From positions 6,634,001 to 6,698,000 of the forward strand of contig JAOVFP010000004.1 in NCBI GenBank assembly GCA_025738555.1: a DNA stretch of 64,000 nucleotides, read 5' to 3'. The stretch comes from Cyathus striatus (Eukaryota; Basidiomycota; Agaricomycetes; Agaricales; Nidulariaceae). Position 1 is the first letter of the stretch; each line of letters starts with the position of its first letter. A program made the translations under genes and the position numbers. Shown in pieces: positions 31,470 to 44,130 of this stretch. The notes beneath the pieces are model-generated. The model searched no databases, was not told where the DNA came from, and saw only the letters and a program-made list of their open reading frames with translations.

Positions 31470-31935
31470 TATTCTCATAAAAAATCTAATGGATATAATG
31501 ATAGAAATGGTAAGGTTATACTCAGTAATGCTCTTCACATTGCTAGTATGAAATAAAAGAATATAAAGGTGCTGTGCAAGCATAGCAATACAAATCTCAT
31601 TGCTTTTTACAAATGCAGAATATTGAACCTCTTCAAAAGCTATTTTGAGTGTGAGGTCACAGCTGAAAGAGATATTGTAGTAGCTTCTGAATGTAGTGAA
31701 AAGAATGTAGTCATTGTTCAAATTGGCTAGAATAATAAGCAAAGATATTTGCTTCTTCAATTCTGGAGAGTGAGAGATACCTGCATCTGGACTTCCAAAT
31801 TTTGGTAGGAATCTGGTTACTTAACTTTTGGCTTGCTTAACTTTTGGCAGCAGGTCTTGACATAATTCTAGCTATCTCTCAGGTGATCTGTTTTCTACAA
31901 TATAAACAGTCAGATTGAGTGGAAATTGGGATCAT
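31470..31935 (-). pseudogene. Unrecognised coding relic, inverted paralogue of 36240-36720
   Basis: The minus-strand frame at 31455-31760 contains ISLLIILANLNNDYILFTTF, SYYNISFSCDLTLKIAFEEV and NEICIAMLAQHLYILLFHTS. The flanking 'gcaggtcttgacataattct' region is shared with 36330-36360 in the opposite orientation. The pattern 'hydrophobic-N-(L/I)-N-x-(D/G)-Y-x-(L/F)-F' also occurs in the 34440-34960 relic, so all are one diverged family. Function unknown. Confidence 0.45.
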
Positions 31936-32462
31936 TAGAAATAATCTCAGCAATTATAAACACTTCATTTTTATGATCACCACAGCTAACACTACTCACT
32001 AAAGATAAAAATGAAAGATAAAAATGACTCGAATGCCAGAATCTGTTAAGCAAGCTTTTCTTTTGATGTCTTACTAATATTATTACTTTTAGTTTCAACA
32101 CTATTTCTCAATTAGCAGAAAGTATATAACTTGTACAAGCTATTGTGAAGTGAAAGGTGCAGACATATGTTATTATAATACATATCCTATCACTTACACT
32201 ATTCTTCCAGTACTTTACCCTCCCTTCAATTTCTGAATGGACAAGAAAATGTCTGAAAGTGGACTCTATATAAAAATGGAATTTTTCAGATGGAATCCAC
32301 ATTGAACACAGATTTTCTGAATGAAGTCTGGGTGAGCATAAGAATTTCTGAACAAAATCCACATTGAGTCCATGTTAAAGAACATCTTTTCCAGATGGAA
32401 TCTGGGTGGAATGAGAAATATTCTGACTAATGGAAATGAAATATAACTTTTCCCATAGAGTA

Positions 32463-33207
32463 AAGCTCCAACTCTATACTATCCCTATACACCTCACCAA
32501 GTATTTATAGGAATAGTGTAATTATTATATAGGGATATAGTGTAAATATATGTAGTAATGAAATATGTCACACACACTTCTGGCTACATTTTCTTCTTCT
32601 TTTTGTCTCTATCCTCAAAATAACTCTTTTCTTGGCTAGCTACCTCAGCATGTTACCTCAGCTAGCTCACTTCTGAGCCTTCTACAGTGGAAGTATGTTG
32701 CATATATATATTTGTAGGTTTTTTTTTTTGTCTTGTCCATGGCATAGTGTAACACTCATGGCAACTGTTGCATAGTCCCAGATTATATTCAGTTGGCTTC
32801 TGGTTATTCTGTTGACACCTCTGATAACTTCTTGCTGAGAGGGCACATAGCTATCTTCTCTGTCATCCCTTCTGAAATACAGTTTTACTATAAAATTCCA
32901 CAGGTTCCAGCTGTTACAAGATTGGTTTAAACTCTAGTTCAGCTATCACATACCTCTTATTATTGTAGTGTCTTCTCTTGCAATAGTTTTTTATATGTAA
33001 TTAGTATTAAAATAATAATTAAAACAAGTTCCCTAGATCCAAGCATATGTTAGTAACACTTTAGACATAAATTAAGAGAAAAATTAAGTGCAATATATAC
33101 AAGTTTCATTATTATATCTTAACTATATACATCACTCTATACTATATAAAATACAATATAGGTATAGAGATATGGATAGAGTATAGTATAGTATAGAGTT
33201 GGAGCCT
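32463..33207. mobile_element. MITE-like element, 745 bp, with about 20-bp inverted ends and TA flanks
   Basis: Left end AAGCTCCAACTCTATACTAT; right end, inverted, AGGCTCCAACTCTATACTAT (one mismatch). TA dinucleotides lie directly outside both (32461-32462 and 33208-33209). The interior is non-coding. TA duplications are typical of Tc1/mariner-type elements; the assignment is inferred from the ends only. Confidence 0.5.
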
Positions 33208-34208
33208 TATTATAAAGTCACATAGTGTTACAGTATCACAATATTATGTATCTCACAGTATTGCAGTCACCACAGTTATATTTCACATAGTATCACAGTT
33301 GTCACAGTTACCATTGCATAGTGTCACAGTATCATACATAATTATGATAATGCAAATATCACATTCATATTTTCATGGTCATCAGGGCCTATAACTCTTA
33401 CCTTTGAATCTCAGAGTTATAAGAATCATTGTGTGGTTTGGTTTTGGTTTTTTATATAGACTTTTATGAACAACTGAATCTGATTACAAATATTGGTCAC
33501 AAGCCTTCTCTCTCATTCCCTTATCTTTATCATTTTCAAATTCTCTTCAACAATAATGGCTTCTAGCTATAACAGATCTCTTATTGGCAGACTTATAATG
33601 AAGTCTTGAACAGATACATTATCAATGATATGCTTGGCCAAGACACTAAATACATGGAGACTTTAGCCATGGAATTAAGAACTGACTTGTGGTTTGTTCT
33701 CTGTCTTTAATGCAAGATTGTCAATTATATCAATGTAAACTTATTTGAACTTAGCTAGAAGTTATATTTGAGTCCAGAAAGAAGAAAGCATATATTGGAG
33801 GGTTTAGTGAGGTCATTAATCAACTTTCCAGAAATCAAGTAATGATTGAAGTCCTGGAAAAAAATAAGAATCATTATGCATTAATCTTCTGAAGTTTTAT
33901 AAGGTGAATGACTTATCAAAATTGACACCAGAGAGAAGGTTATATTCACAACCAAAGTGAGTCAATAAGATAAAGAAAGAACATGAAAAAGACAGTGGAA
34001 GTATGAAAGCAGTAATGTGGGAGATAATACAACTGCAGCAGAATATTTGTATCTGTGAGTAGGCATGATTATAATTGTATTAAATCTCATCAAGGTGTTG
34101 AAGTATTATGTCAGAATAAATCCATACAATAGTGAAAAGATGAAATTACTGGAGCAGCACATAGTGTCTGTAACTGTAGTGTTAAACTTGAATTCTTAGA
34201 AGTGTCTC

Positions 34209-34970
34209 TCATGCAGTGCCAGAGGTGCATAAAAGAGTTCAATGAAAGTGTACTATTGCTCATAGTTAGCATATTTCTGTCTACACCAATTCCATTTAAT
34301 AATATTTTTAAAACATGCCAAAAGGACAATAGGCTAATCTATAAGACGGTTTGTGGAAAAAAACTTATCCCAAAGACAACAAAGAATATATTAACTCCTC
34401 CACACTCCATAACACCAGAGCAACTATCTCACCTGTGAAAGTAGTAACTCACTCTCCCATACTGAAGCACCAAATTTCATTTCTTAGTGACTCTGTCAAT
34501 TTGAATATTGGATATTTCCTTTTTGCACCATTTGGAAATAGATACTCTGTTTACATTTATAATGAAACCTCAAGATGGTTTTCAATAAGATTTGTTATAC
34601 TGCAATAATGAAAAGTAATAAAATCTGCATTGCCCTTCTGATACAGCACCTTATTCACCATGAATTATATATAATTGGAGCAAAGAACATGACAGAATAA
34701 GATATTATTTCTCAACTTTAATCTGAGTTTCTATTGAATCCAATTGCAAGTATTGCTACAAAATTTAACACAATCAAGGATATTCTGAAAGGTAGAACTG
34801 CACTGGAATATAAATGTGAACTTCTACAAACATTTCAGGATGAGAGATTCTTGAAACCTAAGAATGGGTTAATTATTGATTTGAGATTATTCTCATTTAC
34901 AATGTATGTCCTTCAGTACATAGCTTTGATTTTACCTATTAGCTGTAGACTGGTTTGAAAAATAATTGAG
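34209..34970 (+). pseudogene. Unrecognised coding relic of the 27-37 kb family
   Basis: Frame 34202-34438 reads MSLMQCQRCIKEFNESVLLL and continues CQKDNRLIYKTVCGKKLIPK; after a shift, SPILKHQISFLSDSVNLNIG, FLFAPFGNRYSVYIYNETSR (34351-34608); then a gap of about 130 bp with intron-like edges; then IATKFNTIKDILKGRTALEY, FLKPKNGLIIDLRLFSFTMY (34734-34958). The CxxC at the start recurs in 36180-36240 (WQCKRC). The minus-strand paralogue is 29100-29580. It might be a host multigene family or a mobile-element gene. Confidence 0.5.
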
Positions 34971-35224
34971 TAGCACAGATTTATTATAATTGTATGTAAT
35001 TGTTCTATTTTTTGGCTGCACCTTTTATTTTTTTCCTTTTATAATATAGTTCTTTTCAATCTTTCATCTACCATCTCATGATATATGTGCCTCTTACCTT
35101 TGAATACAGAGGCTGGATACTCAAAAAAAAAAATTCCTGTTTATTATTCTAATTTTCTACCAATATTATCCTCTCACCAACTTATATTTTTTTTCAAAAT
35201 TTTATCTTCAATAATTTCCTCAGT

Positions 35225-35690
35225 AAGACTTGAGTACCCTAGGTAGAATCATGGTAACCTTGGTTGCACTTTGGTTGAACTTTGGTAGATAACTTCAGTA
35301 TATATACACTTCTGCCAATGTTGTTGTGAGATTGCCAATTAGAAGAGATAGAAAGAAATGAGAAAATTTTTGAGAATATAATTTCAAAAAAAAATATGAG
35401 TTTGTGAGGGAATAATATTGGTGGGAGAGAAAGAAAGAGATTGAGAAGATTCTTGAGAATAAGATTTTGAAAAAATTTAAGTTGGTAAGAAGATGATATT
35501 GATAGAAGAGAAAGAAAAAAGTTGAGATATTTTTTGGAAATAATATTTCAAAAAAATATGAGTTGATGAGAGGATGATATTGGTGAGAGAGAAAGAAAGA
35601 GGTTGATAAAATTACTAAAGATAAGATTTTGAAAAAAATATGAGTTGGTGAGAAGATGATATTAGTGGGAGATTAAAATAATAAATAGAA
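35225..35690. repeat. LTR-A promoter fragment followed by 80-100 bp purine-rich tandem repeat
   Basis: 35225-35330 matches the central part of LTR-A ('ggtaaccttggttgcacttt', 'ctttggtagataacttcagtatatata'). It is followed by about four units of 'gttggtgagaagatgatatt-ggtgggagagaaagaaag..ttttgaaaaaa' up to 35690. Confidence 0.6.
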
Positions 35691-35871
35691 ATTTGTTTTT
35701 TTTTCAGTATTTGGTCCCTGAATTCAAAGATAACAGGCATATATATCATGAGATGATAGATGAAAGGTTGAAAAGAACTATATTATAAAAGGAAAAAAAT
35801 AAAAGATGCAGTTGAAAGATAGAACAATTACATGCAAGTATAATGAATCTGTGCTACTCAATTATTTTTCA

Positions 35872-36150
35872 GAGATAAGAGGATGATAAAGAGCAAGGAC
35901 TCAAATACAAACACAGACACAGACACAGATAGGGAGGAAACTTATTAACAACTACAAAGTTACAAAGTGTTTATATACTGAGTGTGTCTACCAAAGTTCA
36001 ACCAAGGTCCTGTAACTAAGGTAACTGACAGCTGTCAATCTGTCAATTACATATCTGTCAATTAAGTATCTGTCAATCACAGAACTGTCAAGTATAACAG
36101 GTGACAAGTGACAGCTGTCAAAGAAGCTGTGCAATCCAGAATATCTAACA
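35872..36150 (-). mobile_element. 5'-truncated LTR family A with deletion of target sequence
   Basis: The AATATCTAACA end is intact at 36150; the other end is cut inside 'agaggatgataaagagcaagg', so the TGTCAGAAGTAACA terminus is missing. By comparison with the uninterrupted relatives at 28140-28190, about 30 bp of target between 'attatttttca' and 'aaaatgtgaatattgct' has been lost. Confidence 0.8.
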
Positions 36151-36799
36151 CAAAATGTGAATATTGCTATTTAACCAACATGCCTCTCTGGCAGTGCAAG
36201 AGATGTCTGGAGAAAGTTCATTGACAGGTGCATTATTGCTCAGTATTAGATTTATTCTTTATTGATCTCAATTTCCATTCAATCTGACTATTTACATTGT
36301 AGAAAACAGATCACTTGAGAGATAGCTAGAATTATGTCAAGACCTGCTGCCAAAAGTTAAGCAAGCCAAAAGTTAAGTAATCAGATTCCTACCTAAATTT
36401 GGAAGTCCAAATGCAGGTATCTCTCACTCTCCAGAATTGAAGAAGCAAATATCTCTGCTCATTATTCTAGCCAATTTGAACAATGACTATATTCTTTTCA
36501 CTGCATTCAGAAGCTACTACAATATCTCTTTCAGCTGTGACTCCACATTCAAAATAGCTTTTCATGCATATGTTAATGCAGAATGTCATCTGAGGTAAGG
36601 TCATACTCAGTAATGTTCTTCACATTGTTAGTATGAAATAAAAGAATATAAAAGTACTCTGCAAGTATAGCAATACAAATCTCATTGCTTTTCACAATGC
36701 AGAACATTGAACCTCTTCAAGGGTACAGGTATTTTACATTTTGGAAAAGTTGGACAGAGGCCAGTACAAACAAGACAGCTTACAGTTAGACAATCTTGA

Positions 36800-37330
36800 A
36801 TATTGAACAGAGAATGAGTAATGTTATATCCACCACAGCTCACCTTGAATCCTTTAAATATTTGTCCACAATGTGGTGCAAAGAGAGACTGGTAACTTGG
36901 AGGCCCATACAAGCAATCATAACAAGTTCTCAGGAAGTTACTAGAGGGGATAGAGAATGGGTTGAACCTGAATGTACCCAAAGATGCAGTCATATATGCA
37001 TGTTTGACAACATGCTTCTATGCAACAGCTTGGAGAATTCACAGTGGAGCAAGCAAAGAATAAGTTTGATCTCTACAGATACATTACCCCTGGCAATCTA
37101 ATCCACAATCAAGACCACAATGGGAGCTGTGACACCAACCTAAGGTTTTCCAGAACAAAGGTAGCACCAGATAGGGAACATGTATTCTGGGCACAACAAA
37201 ATGGGCTCTCAGACCCAGATGCAGCAATGAAACATCAGTTGGCAGGTCTCTCAGCTAAAGAAATAAAATCAAATTGGGAGGTCTGCACTACATGCACACT
37301 CCCACTCACATCCTTCCACCATAGCCATTA
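36800..37330 (+). pseudogene. Tyrosine-recombinase-like relic (Crypton/DIRS-type)
   Basis: Two plus-strand frames join with a one-base shift near 37023: PLNICPQCGAKRDW..GGPYK, LRKLLEGIENGLNLNVPKDA, VIYACLTTCFYATA, then LGEFTVEQAKNKFDLYRYIT, LRFSRTKVAPDREHVFWAQQ, NGLSDPDAAMKHQLAGLSAK. The order 'DAA..AC...FYA.(R)LGEFTV...FD....V....L....D..G......L.RTKVAP.GE...WA.Q.G.TDP..AL..HL' is one I associate with tyrosine-recombinase-like proteins of mushroom mobile elements. The catalytic Arg of the RLGE motif is lost at the frameshift and the C-terminal half with the HxxR and Tyr motifs is absent. Family recognition is from memory. Confidence 0.55.
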
Positions 37331-37505
37331 GAAATAACTTAGCTTACATTACTAATACCCCATGTAATATACACCTACAGCCAGATACAACCTGAAGTAT
37401 GTGAGTCAAAGAGTACATACTTCACAGTATTGAGCTCAACCATCTATGCACTGGCATACCTCTGAAATCAAAATGGCTAGTATTAGTGGATGTCAACAAA
37501 AAAAT

Positions 37506-39640
37506 TTTATTATCTAAAATGTGTTGTTCTTATTTAATGGAGTACTATAACATATATGTTTTCTAGGTTCTGTAGGTGTTTACTTAACTACTCTGAAAAG
37601 TGTGCCATTTTTATTTCTGCTTTTATACCAAGAGAATTCCTTTTTGGAAATGTTTTACTATCATTTCAAAGACAAGAAGGTATATTATTTTTCACATTTT
37701 ACAGGTTAGGAATATATAGAAATGTTCCAGAGATATTGCAAAATAATGTGTGCTTATTCTTTTTGCACTCTAGTATATGGTACACAGTGCAGTGCAGTTC
37801 CAGCTCATTAAGGAGTGTGAATGCATCTCTTTCATTTCCCTTTCTATCAACTTTCTCTCTCTGTTCTTCAAATATTGCATCTATACCTAGGCCATATCAA
37901 GCTCATTTTAACATTTCAACATGCTTGCTTGTAGTAAAAAATTTTTATAAGGGTTCTAATTATATTTGTACTTCTACATTTCCACATCTAGTAGTACCAC
38001 ATTGGTATAGCCAACATTAGTTAGATTGAGATGATATTGATATGAAGTACTTGCAATGGGAAAGGAGAAAGAGACAAGAAAGAACTGAAGGAGAAGTGGA
38101 ATGGTAATAAGATGCACATGCAATAGCTGAAGAAGTATTTCAATGTGTCATCATGATCTTGCAGATTTCTACAGCTTGCCTAACTTGCATTCAGCAGTAA
38201 GTAAGTGCAGGAATGGTCACTGAATTTTTATTCTTGATCTTAATATTATCCTGTTGAAAGCATATAAATTTATTGCTTATCATGTTAACATGTATAGTGC
38301 AAACATGTTGTCAGACTCTATATATAGAACAGGAATTAATATTCAGTAATAGTTGATCATTCTGTAGATATGGTTCAGTACATGTTTAGTCTTGCATCAG
38401 TACAGACTTTACAGAAGCAATCAGAGACTATAAAGAACAACAATATTTCTCTCTTTCTCTCCCTGCCTTACTTTGTGTGGAGGCATCTTCATGGTTTTTG
38501 AAGGAGGAGATAACAAAAAATATGCTCATAGAGAAGAACAGAAGGAATATTATAAGTGTTAATGATATTATCTTCAGAGGTTATGAGTACACCTCACTGA
38601 ACAGGTGCAACACCATTAACATCCTTAGGGTTTAGTCATTAAGTAAGTAATTCCACACTGCCACATCAACTCAAGCCTTTATCCTTCTCTTATTCCACAT
38701 CAATTCTCCTCAAACAACTAAAGTCTTCTCTAATGCAATCCTACACACACCAGTGATGTTATTCTTATTCCCTTTACAGTTGTTATTATAGCATATCTTG
38801 TGGAGTAGGAAGGAGGCAGCTATAAACTTACAAATGCTCTATATGACAATGTGGCCATTGGAACTAGTGTGTGAGAAGAAATTGATACAAGAGTGAAAAC
38901 ACAAGGTGATTGTCTGTTGTTGGGCATCAAGGTGGCAGGCAGGCAGAATACAGATAGAATACAGCTTGAATAGGTGCAATATTGCATATAACACTGTACA
39001 TATGTGCAAAGGAGCAGAGAATGCACACATCCATCATGTAGGAAGAAACTGTATATTGTTCCCATGCTTATTCCAAGCTATTGAATCTACCAACACCACC
39101 CAAACATATAATGGTGGCCTTCACCCAAGTGAGTCTGTTCATTTATCAGATGTTTTTCCCACTTCTCCCTACTTAGCTCACACATCTCTGTACCTACAGA
39201 GAGCAAGTGGAGACATCAATATTGAAAGCTCAAGGTGAAGATATAGAAATTGTGAGGGGCATATATCATGCACTATACATGTTGTAGGTGACACTGGGAT
39301 AAAGTGTGTTGGGGACTCTACTGTTCTGAGTATGCTTTTACTCTTCTGAGTGATTAGTTTAAATGAGAGGTTGGTTGTACTTATGGTATCACTAGACATG
39401 GTGTAGAGTAGACTTTGAATGTCAAAAATGGTGTGTCAAATATGAGCAGAATATATATAAAAAACACATCTGTCACATCTGTATACCCACTAGAGTCTTT
39501 CCTGCCTACCCAGCCTACCAGCTGTTTAATTCTCACATATTGTTCTGTGTAAGAACACAAGATATCCAAGATATGTGGTTCTATGAGAAGAGGTGAGATG
39601 GTGCTTACCATACAATACACAATGATTACTGTTTCTCTCC
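37506..39640. other. AT-rich sequence without recognised genes
   Basis: The long plus frame at 37556-38020 (154 codons, Phe/Leu/Cys-rich) has no pattern I recognise and may be fortuitous. Nothing else is assignable up to the F-box relic. Confidence 0.35.
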
Positions 39641-39649
39641 TCTCTACTA

Positions 39650-40690
39650 AGACAACCTACCATTGAGTTTGAAAGCAATGATTACATTCTGCAACTTTGT
39701 AAACAGTGAGCTTGATAATAGGCTGTCCAGAGTTTTCCAGTGCTTCTCATTTCTGTAGCCCAGAAAGTCACTAATTATTACAGGTACAACTTCAATAATT
39801 ATTTTTTGAACTTCATTTTCTACTGGCAGAGTAGAAAGAATTCTGCTAATTTTTTGCATGTGTGAATCCCCACATATCAATACTATTATAAAGGTTTGAA
39901 TTTTTTAAGCAAGGCCAAATTAAACTCTGGCCTATTCTCTGTTAGAAGAAAGTCCACCATATAGTAAGATTTTATTTCAGAAACAGAAGTCCATAAGAAA
40001 TTTTGCCTGTATGTAAAGAGGTATGTGTTCTTTGAATTATTTCTTGCGCAATCATTATATTATCCACATCATGTGATTCCACTATCAATTTTTTAGTTCA
40101 CATTCCTTAGAGGATAAAATGTTCAATATTGATTGCATTGTGGATATCTCTTGCCAACCTATGGATATTGCTTTAAATCTGCAATACTCACTATCCACTC
40201 TTCAGTTCTACTAGGTAAATATTTATTATTCCAATCCAAACTAAAATTAACACTGGAGATTTCCACATTCTCAACACCTATAATCTATTTTGCCAAGATG
40301 GATGGTAGATTCATGTTGCAGAGTGAGAGACTTCTAAGCAAAGGTAACAGGAATATATTGATCAATACATGTCTGGAGTTTGAGTTAAGTGTTTGCCAGT
40401 TACTAGGCAAACTCAAATGAAATAATAGATGGAATATTGTCAGGTTCTGAAGTACACACAACAGATTAGAAAGATTTGGATCAGTTGGAGCTGCAGGAGT
40501 CTCTTAATTTGATATCACCTGTTTCCAAATGAAAGACTTCAAGACTCTTCAAGTCAGACTGAGTGGAATATGCCATGCTGTGATGACTGAACAAAATTTC
40601 TGCAGGCTAAGGTGCAGGCTCAGAGAGCAGGAATGGCAATGCCTTTTCCAAGCAATGAAACTTTATCAATAATGAGATTTATGACTTCTA
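39650..40690 (-). pseudogene. F-box protein pseudogene
   Basis: Reading leftward from about 40690, the start IPLEVINLIIDKVSLLGKGI, a short gap, then CTLACRNFVQSSQHGIFHSV has the layout of an Agaricomycete F-box (LP.E....I.D....... L..CALVCR.F....R..IF..V.L). Downstream fragments are leucine-rich (NIFLLPLLRSLSLCNMNLPS, VENVEISSVNFSLDWNNKYL, TEEWIVSIADLKQ). The best open stretch is 39647-39880 (ENEVQKIIIEVVPVIISDFL, TLDSLLSSSLFTKLQNVIIA). F-box proteins are SCF ubiquitin-ligase substrate adaptors and form large variable families in mushrooms. Several stops and shifts make this copy non-functional. Confidence 0.55.
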
Positions 40691-40985
40691 AAGGGATCCA
40701 AAAACTCATATTATGAAAAAAATTGAGGTGGCTATCAATATATGTTGGGGAGATCATACTGGTAAGAGACCAAATATAAGTTATAAGTGATCCTTTCAAC
40801 TACATATATGTAAACCAATATGTGTACTAAGTGCATGCCCACTCTGCATATAGAGGAAATGAGAATTGCACTCAAGTCACATGATCTGAATAATCAAAAA
40901 GTTCAATCAGTATAGACCTCACTCACATTATTGAGTTCAACTAAGATAAGATTTCAATTTTCAAGTTGAAGGAACTCTATTAATA

Positions 40986-41690
40986 ATGTACAGTAATTCA
41001 ACATATTGTGTTATATCATGTACTAATTATACTTTAGTAGAAAAACCATGCAGAAAATGTATTTTTTTCTTAGGATTATTTATGATTGAAATATACTTAA
41101 TCTATATATTACAGATTAATGAACAGCAAGTGGAGGATTATGAGAATCATGTATGTACACCTTACTTCTTGGATTACATGTATCTAATTTATACCACAAA
41201 AGCTAGCAATATTGAAGATATCAGAGAATTAACTGATCTTGAGCTACATCAACTAAATAAAGAGTGCTTACTAAGTTTTAACATGGTACCTATTGGAATA
41301 CTAGATTATGTTGGTTATCTACCATGTGATATAGTAATTCAGAAGTATAACTTATGAATGCAGACAAAAACAGATGTTGCTGGCTCTTATAATGATGCTC
41401 TTAAAAATGACAAAAGAATTCTATGAAGCAATTCAGTTGTTATTGATTCTCTATCAATACCAAAAAACTGTCTAGAGATATTGATGACCTGGCCTATCCT
41501 GAGGTTGAATTCCTTGAAGTTGACAGTTCATCTTCTGAAGAAACTCAGGAAATTGAATTGCTCATTAATGGCCTATATTGTCAGAAAGCCATATTTGATC
41601 ACCATGCCAAGAAGAAATGTGATGAATATATCAAGTGTGGCAAAAGCTAGTTAAATATATGGAAGACTGCCTTAATAATCAAATCAAATA
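40986..41690 (+). pseudogene. Unrecognised coding relic, probably two or more exons
   Basis: An open frame to 41357 includes, after a possible 3' splice site (TATATATTACAG at about 41113), INEQQVEDYENHVCTPYFLD and IEDIRELTDLELHQLNKECL. Further on (about 41465-41650) a different frame gives acidic KLSRDIDDLAYPEVEFLEVD, SSEETQEIELLINGLYCQKA. It looks like a decaying gene; family unknown. Confidence 0.35.
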
Positions 41691-42329
41691 ATTACTGACA
41701 AGTTAAAATCAGATAATGATAAAGCCACAGGACATCTTAGAAGCTATTTCATGTAGCTGCTGTGAATTTATGACTTGAGTAAGTTCAAAATCACCAGATT
41801 ATATATATTTCTAATACATATAATTCATTAAAAGCCAAGATTAACACATTGGAATAGAAGACTATGCATCTTATGCATTTGAGTTCAAATAATACTCTCC
41901 CACATTTCAAAGACTCTCCAAAATAAACTTTCAAACACATTTACCAAATAATATTTAAATGCAATGCCAAGTGCCAAATTTTTGGGCTAAAAAAATCAAA
42001 AAATCGGAATTTCAAAAATCTGCTCATGGAATATTGTAGATTACATCATAACTATCCTATTCCAACGATTTTTGGAAGCTAAAAGTTATTTGTGATTGCT
42101 AGAAAATTCACTTAATAAATTTGTGGTGTTTAAGTGTCACAAACTGTAGAGTTTTTTCACTTTTTATATTATCATGTATATATCTTGACAACCTTTCTCT
42201 CAAGTTTTCAAAAGGTTTTCTATCTCCTTTACTTGGTCATTCCAAGGTGGAAAATAATTCTTCTCCACAATATTGTCAGTTGAGTGTTATCCTATGTGCT
42301 GTCTCCTAGCATTTGTATTGCTCCATTTA

Positions 42330-42715
42330 GAATCCCTCAAGTAATTTCTCTATAGCCAGAAAGTGTTCAGTCAACTGTAGTGACAAATGCCCTTTGATAT
42401 CAGTTATCATCTGTTCTAAGCCTTCTAGAGTACCATGTCTTATGTCTGATGCAAGTTGAAACAGTGCATCTTCAGTTGAGTTACACTGATTTAGTCCCTG
42501 ATGTAATATTTTTAGTTCATTCTTGATAGGTGCTAGTTCACCTTTTTAAATATTATGGGTATAGGAAGATTATATTTATATATTTGGATATACCAATATA
42601 TTAACATGTAGTGATTTAGACTTCTCTAGCTAGATACTAGCAAGATCATTTCTGATATCATCCATAAATTTTCCAAGGTCATCCTTCAGGTTACTTAGTG
42701 TAATTGTTCCTGGTA
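42330..42715 (-). pseudogene. Unrecognised helical coding relic
   Basis: Minus-strand frame APIKNELKILHQGLNQCNST, EDALFQLASDIRHGTLEGLE, QMITDIKGHLSLQLTEHFLA is stop-free for about 70 codons, with a heptad-like spacing of L/I. An upstream segment in a shifted frame (SNLKDDLGKFMDDIRNDLAS, about 42610-42700) continues the pattern. Probably an old coiled-coil protein; function unknown. Confidence 0.35.
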
Positions 42716-42848
42716 AGTAATAATGAAGGTAGCACACCTTGGTATATTGGCATAGAGTCTATATGTGTAATGTAGGTCATCTTAGCAGGTAACATAATTT
42801 CTCTCAGAAAAAGGCATATATAGTTGGGAGCACCCAAGCTATAATTGT

Positions 42849-43426
42849 GTGATATGTGTATGTGATGAACAAACTCTTCATTATGAGTACATATTAAATG
42901 AAGAGACAGCCCATGACTTTGTTCCACTTAGCACAGATGATGCAAACTCTTCATCACCTGATGGGATGAATTCTTCACCCCACATCCTGAGCCCCTTATC
43001 TCTGGTACTTTCAAGATATCCATTGTTGAGCACACTTCCCCAAAGTTTAGGTTACAAGCCTCTTAAAAAGACAATAAACAAAAAGCTCTATACAATTTGA
43101 GAGTTAAATATATTGAAACTCAAAGTCAGTTCATATTAACAGAAAAGATATCAAATGCAGTGGAGGAGAGCTCCCTCATTTTTATAACACCTCCTATGAA
43201 GGACAGCATGCTCATCTCTGATATAAGCAGCTCTTCATCCTTCAATTTTAATCCAAAATCACAGTACAACTTGATTGTATTTCAATATAAAAACTTTATC
43301 TCCAGAGTGATTCTTGAAATAAATGATATACTATTGAATGCTTTGCAAGTTATTTCTTTGACTGAAAGGAAAACTTCAAGAAGGCTACTTATCTATTTTC
43401 AGCAAGAGAATCAGACTATTTTATAG
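42849..43426 (+). pseudogene. Unrecognised Ser/Leu-rich coding relic with one frameshift
   Basis: Two frames overlap at 43097-43100: DEQTLHYEYILNEETAHDFV, STDDANSSSPDGMNSSPHIL, then VKYIETQSQFILTEKISNAV, FNFNPKSQYNLIVFQYKNFI, ILEINDILLNALQVISLTER. The run is coding-like but unassigned. It lies 1.5 kb upstream of the Plavaka relic and immediately before a TGTCACA array. Confidence 0.35.
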
Positions 43427-43512
43427 GTAAAGGAGGATGAATAGGAATAGCAAAGAATAAGAATAGTAATTTCTGGTGAAGTGGGGCATATTGTTGATAC
43501 CATATAATTCCC

Positions 43513-44130
43513 ATGTGTCACATTTTTTACATTCATCACACCTTCACACTAGTCACATTTGTCACACTATACACACATGTCACACTTTCTCACATGTCAC
43601 ATGTTTACACTTGTGATACTTTCACGCTTGTCACGTTTGTCACGCTATGTGCATGTGTTACATTTCCACACATGTCACGCTTTCATGCATGTCATGCTTT
43701 CATACATGTCACCTTTCACATGCATCATGTTGGTCACGTTTGTCATGCTTTTCATGCATGTTACATTTGTCATGCTATGCATGTGTGTCACATTGTCACA
43801 CATATCACATTTTTACATGTGTCACGTGGTTACATGCCGCATTGGTCACATTTGTCACACTATCTATGTGTGTCACATTTTCACATGTCACACATGTCAT
43901 GTTGGTCACATTTGTCACACTTTGTATATGTTACATGTTTCATGTGTCACATTTATGTTATGTGTTGTGCACACCATGTTTGTTATATTTTGCAAGAGCA
44001 CATGCTTTTATGAGCATCATACATGTCACATCTTCTTGCACTTCTGTTACATAACATCACATTTGTCACACTTTAACATGCATTACAAGCTTTTCACAAA
44101 TGTCATGCTTTTCTTGAATGTCAGTGGTCA
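43513..44130. repeat. TGTCACA-rich subterminal-type repeat array
   Basis: Over 30 copies of 'tgtcacattt', 'tgtcacacta', 'catgtcacgct' and variants, about 10-15 bp apart. Long His/Cys/Val-rich frames on the plus strand are by-products of the motif. The same word fills 53097-53720 and 63180-64000, both next to other mobile-element relics. Confidence 0.8.
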
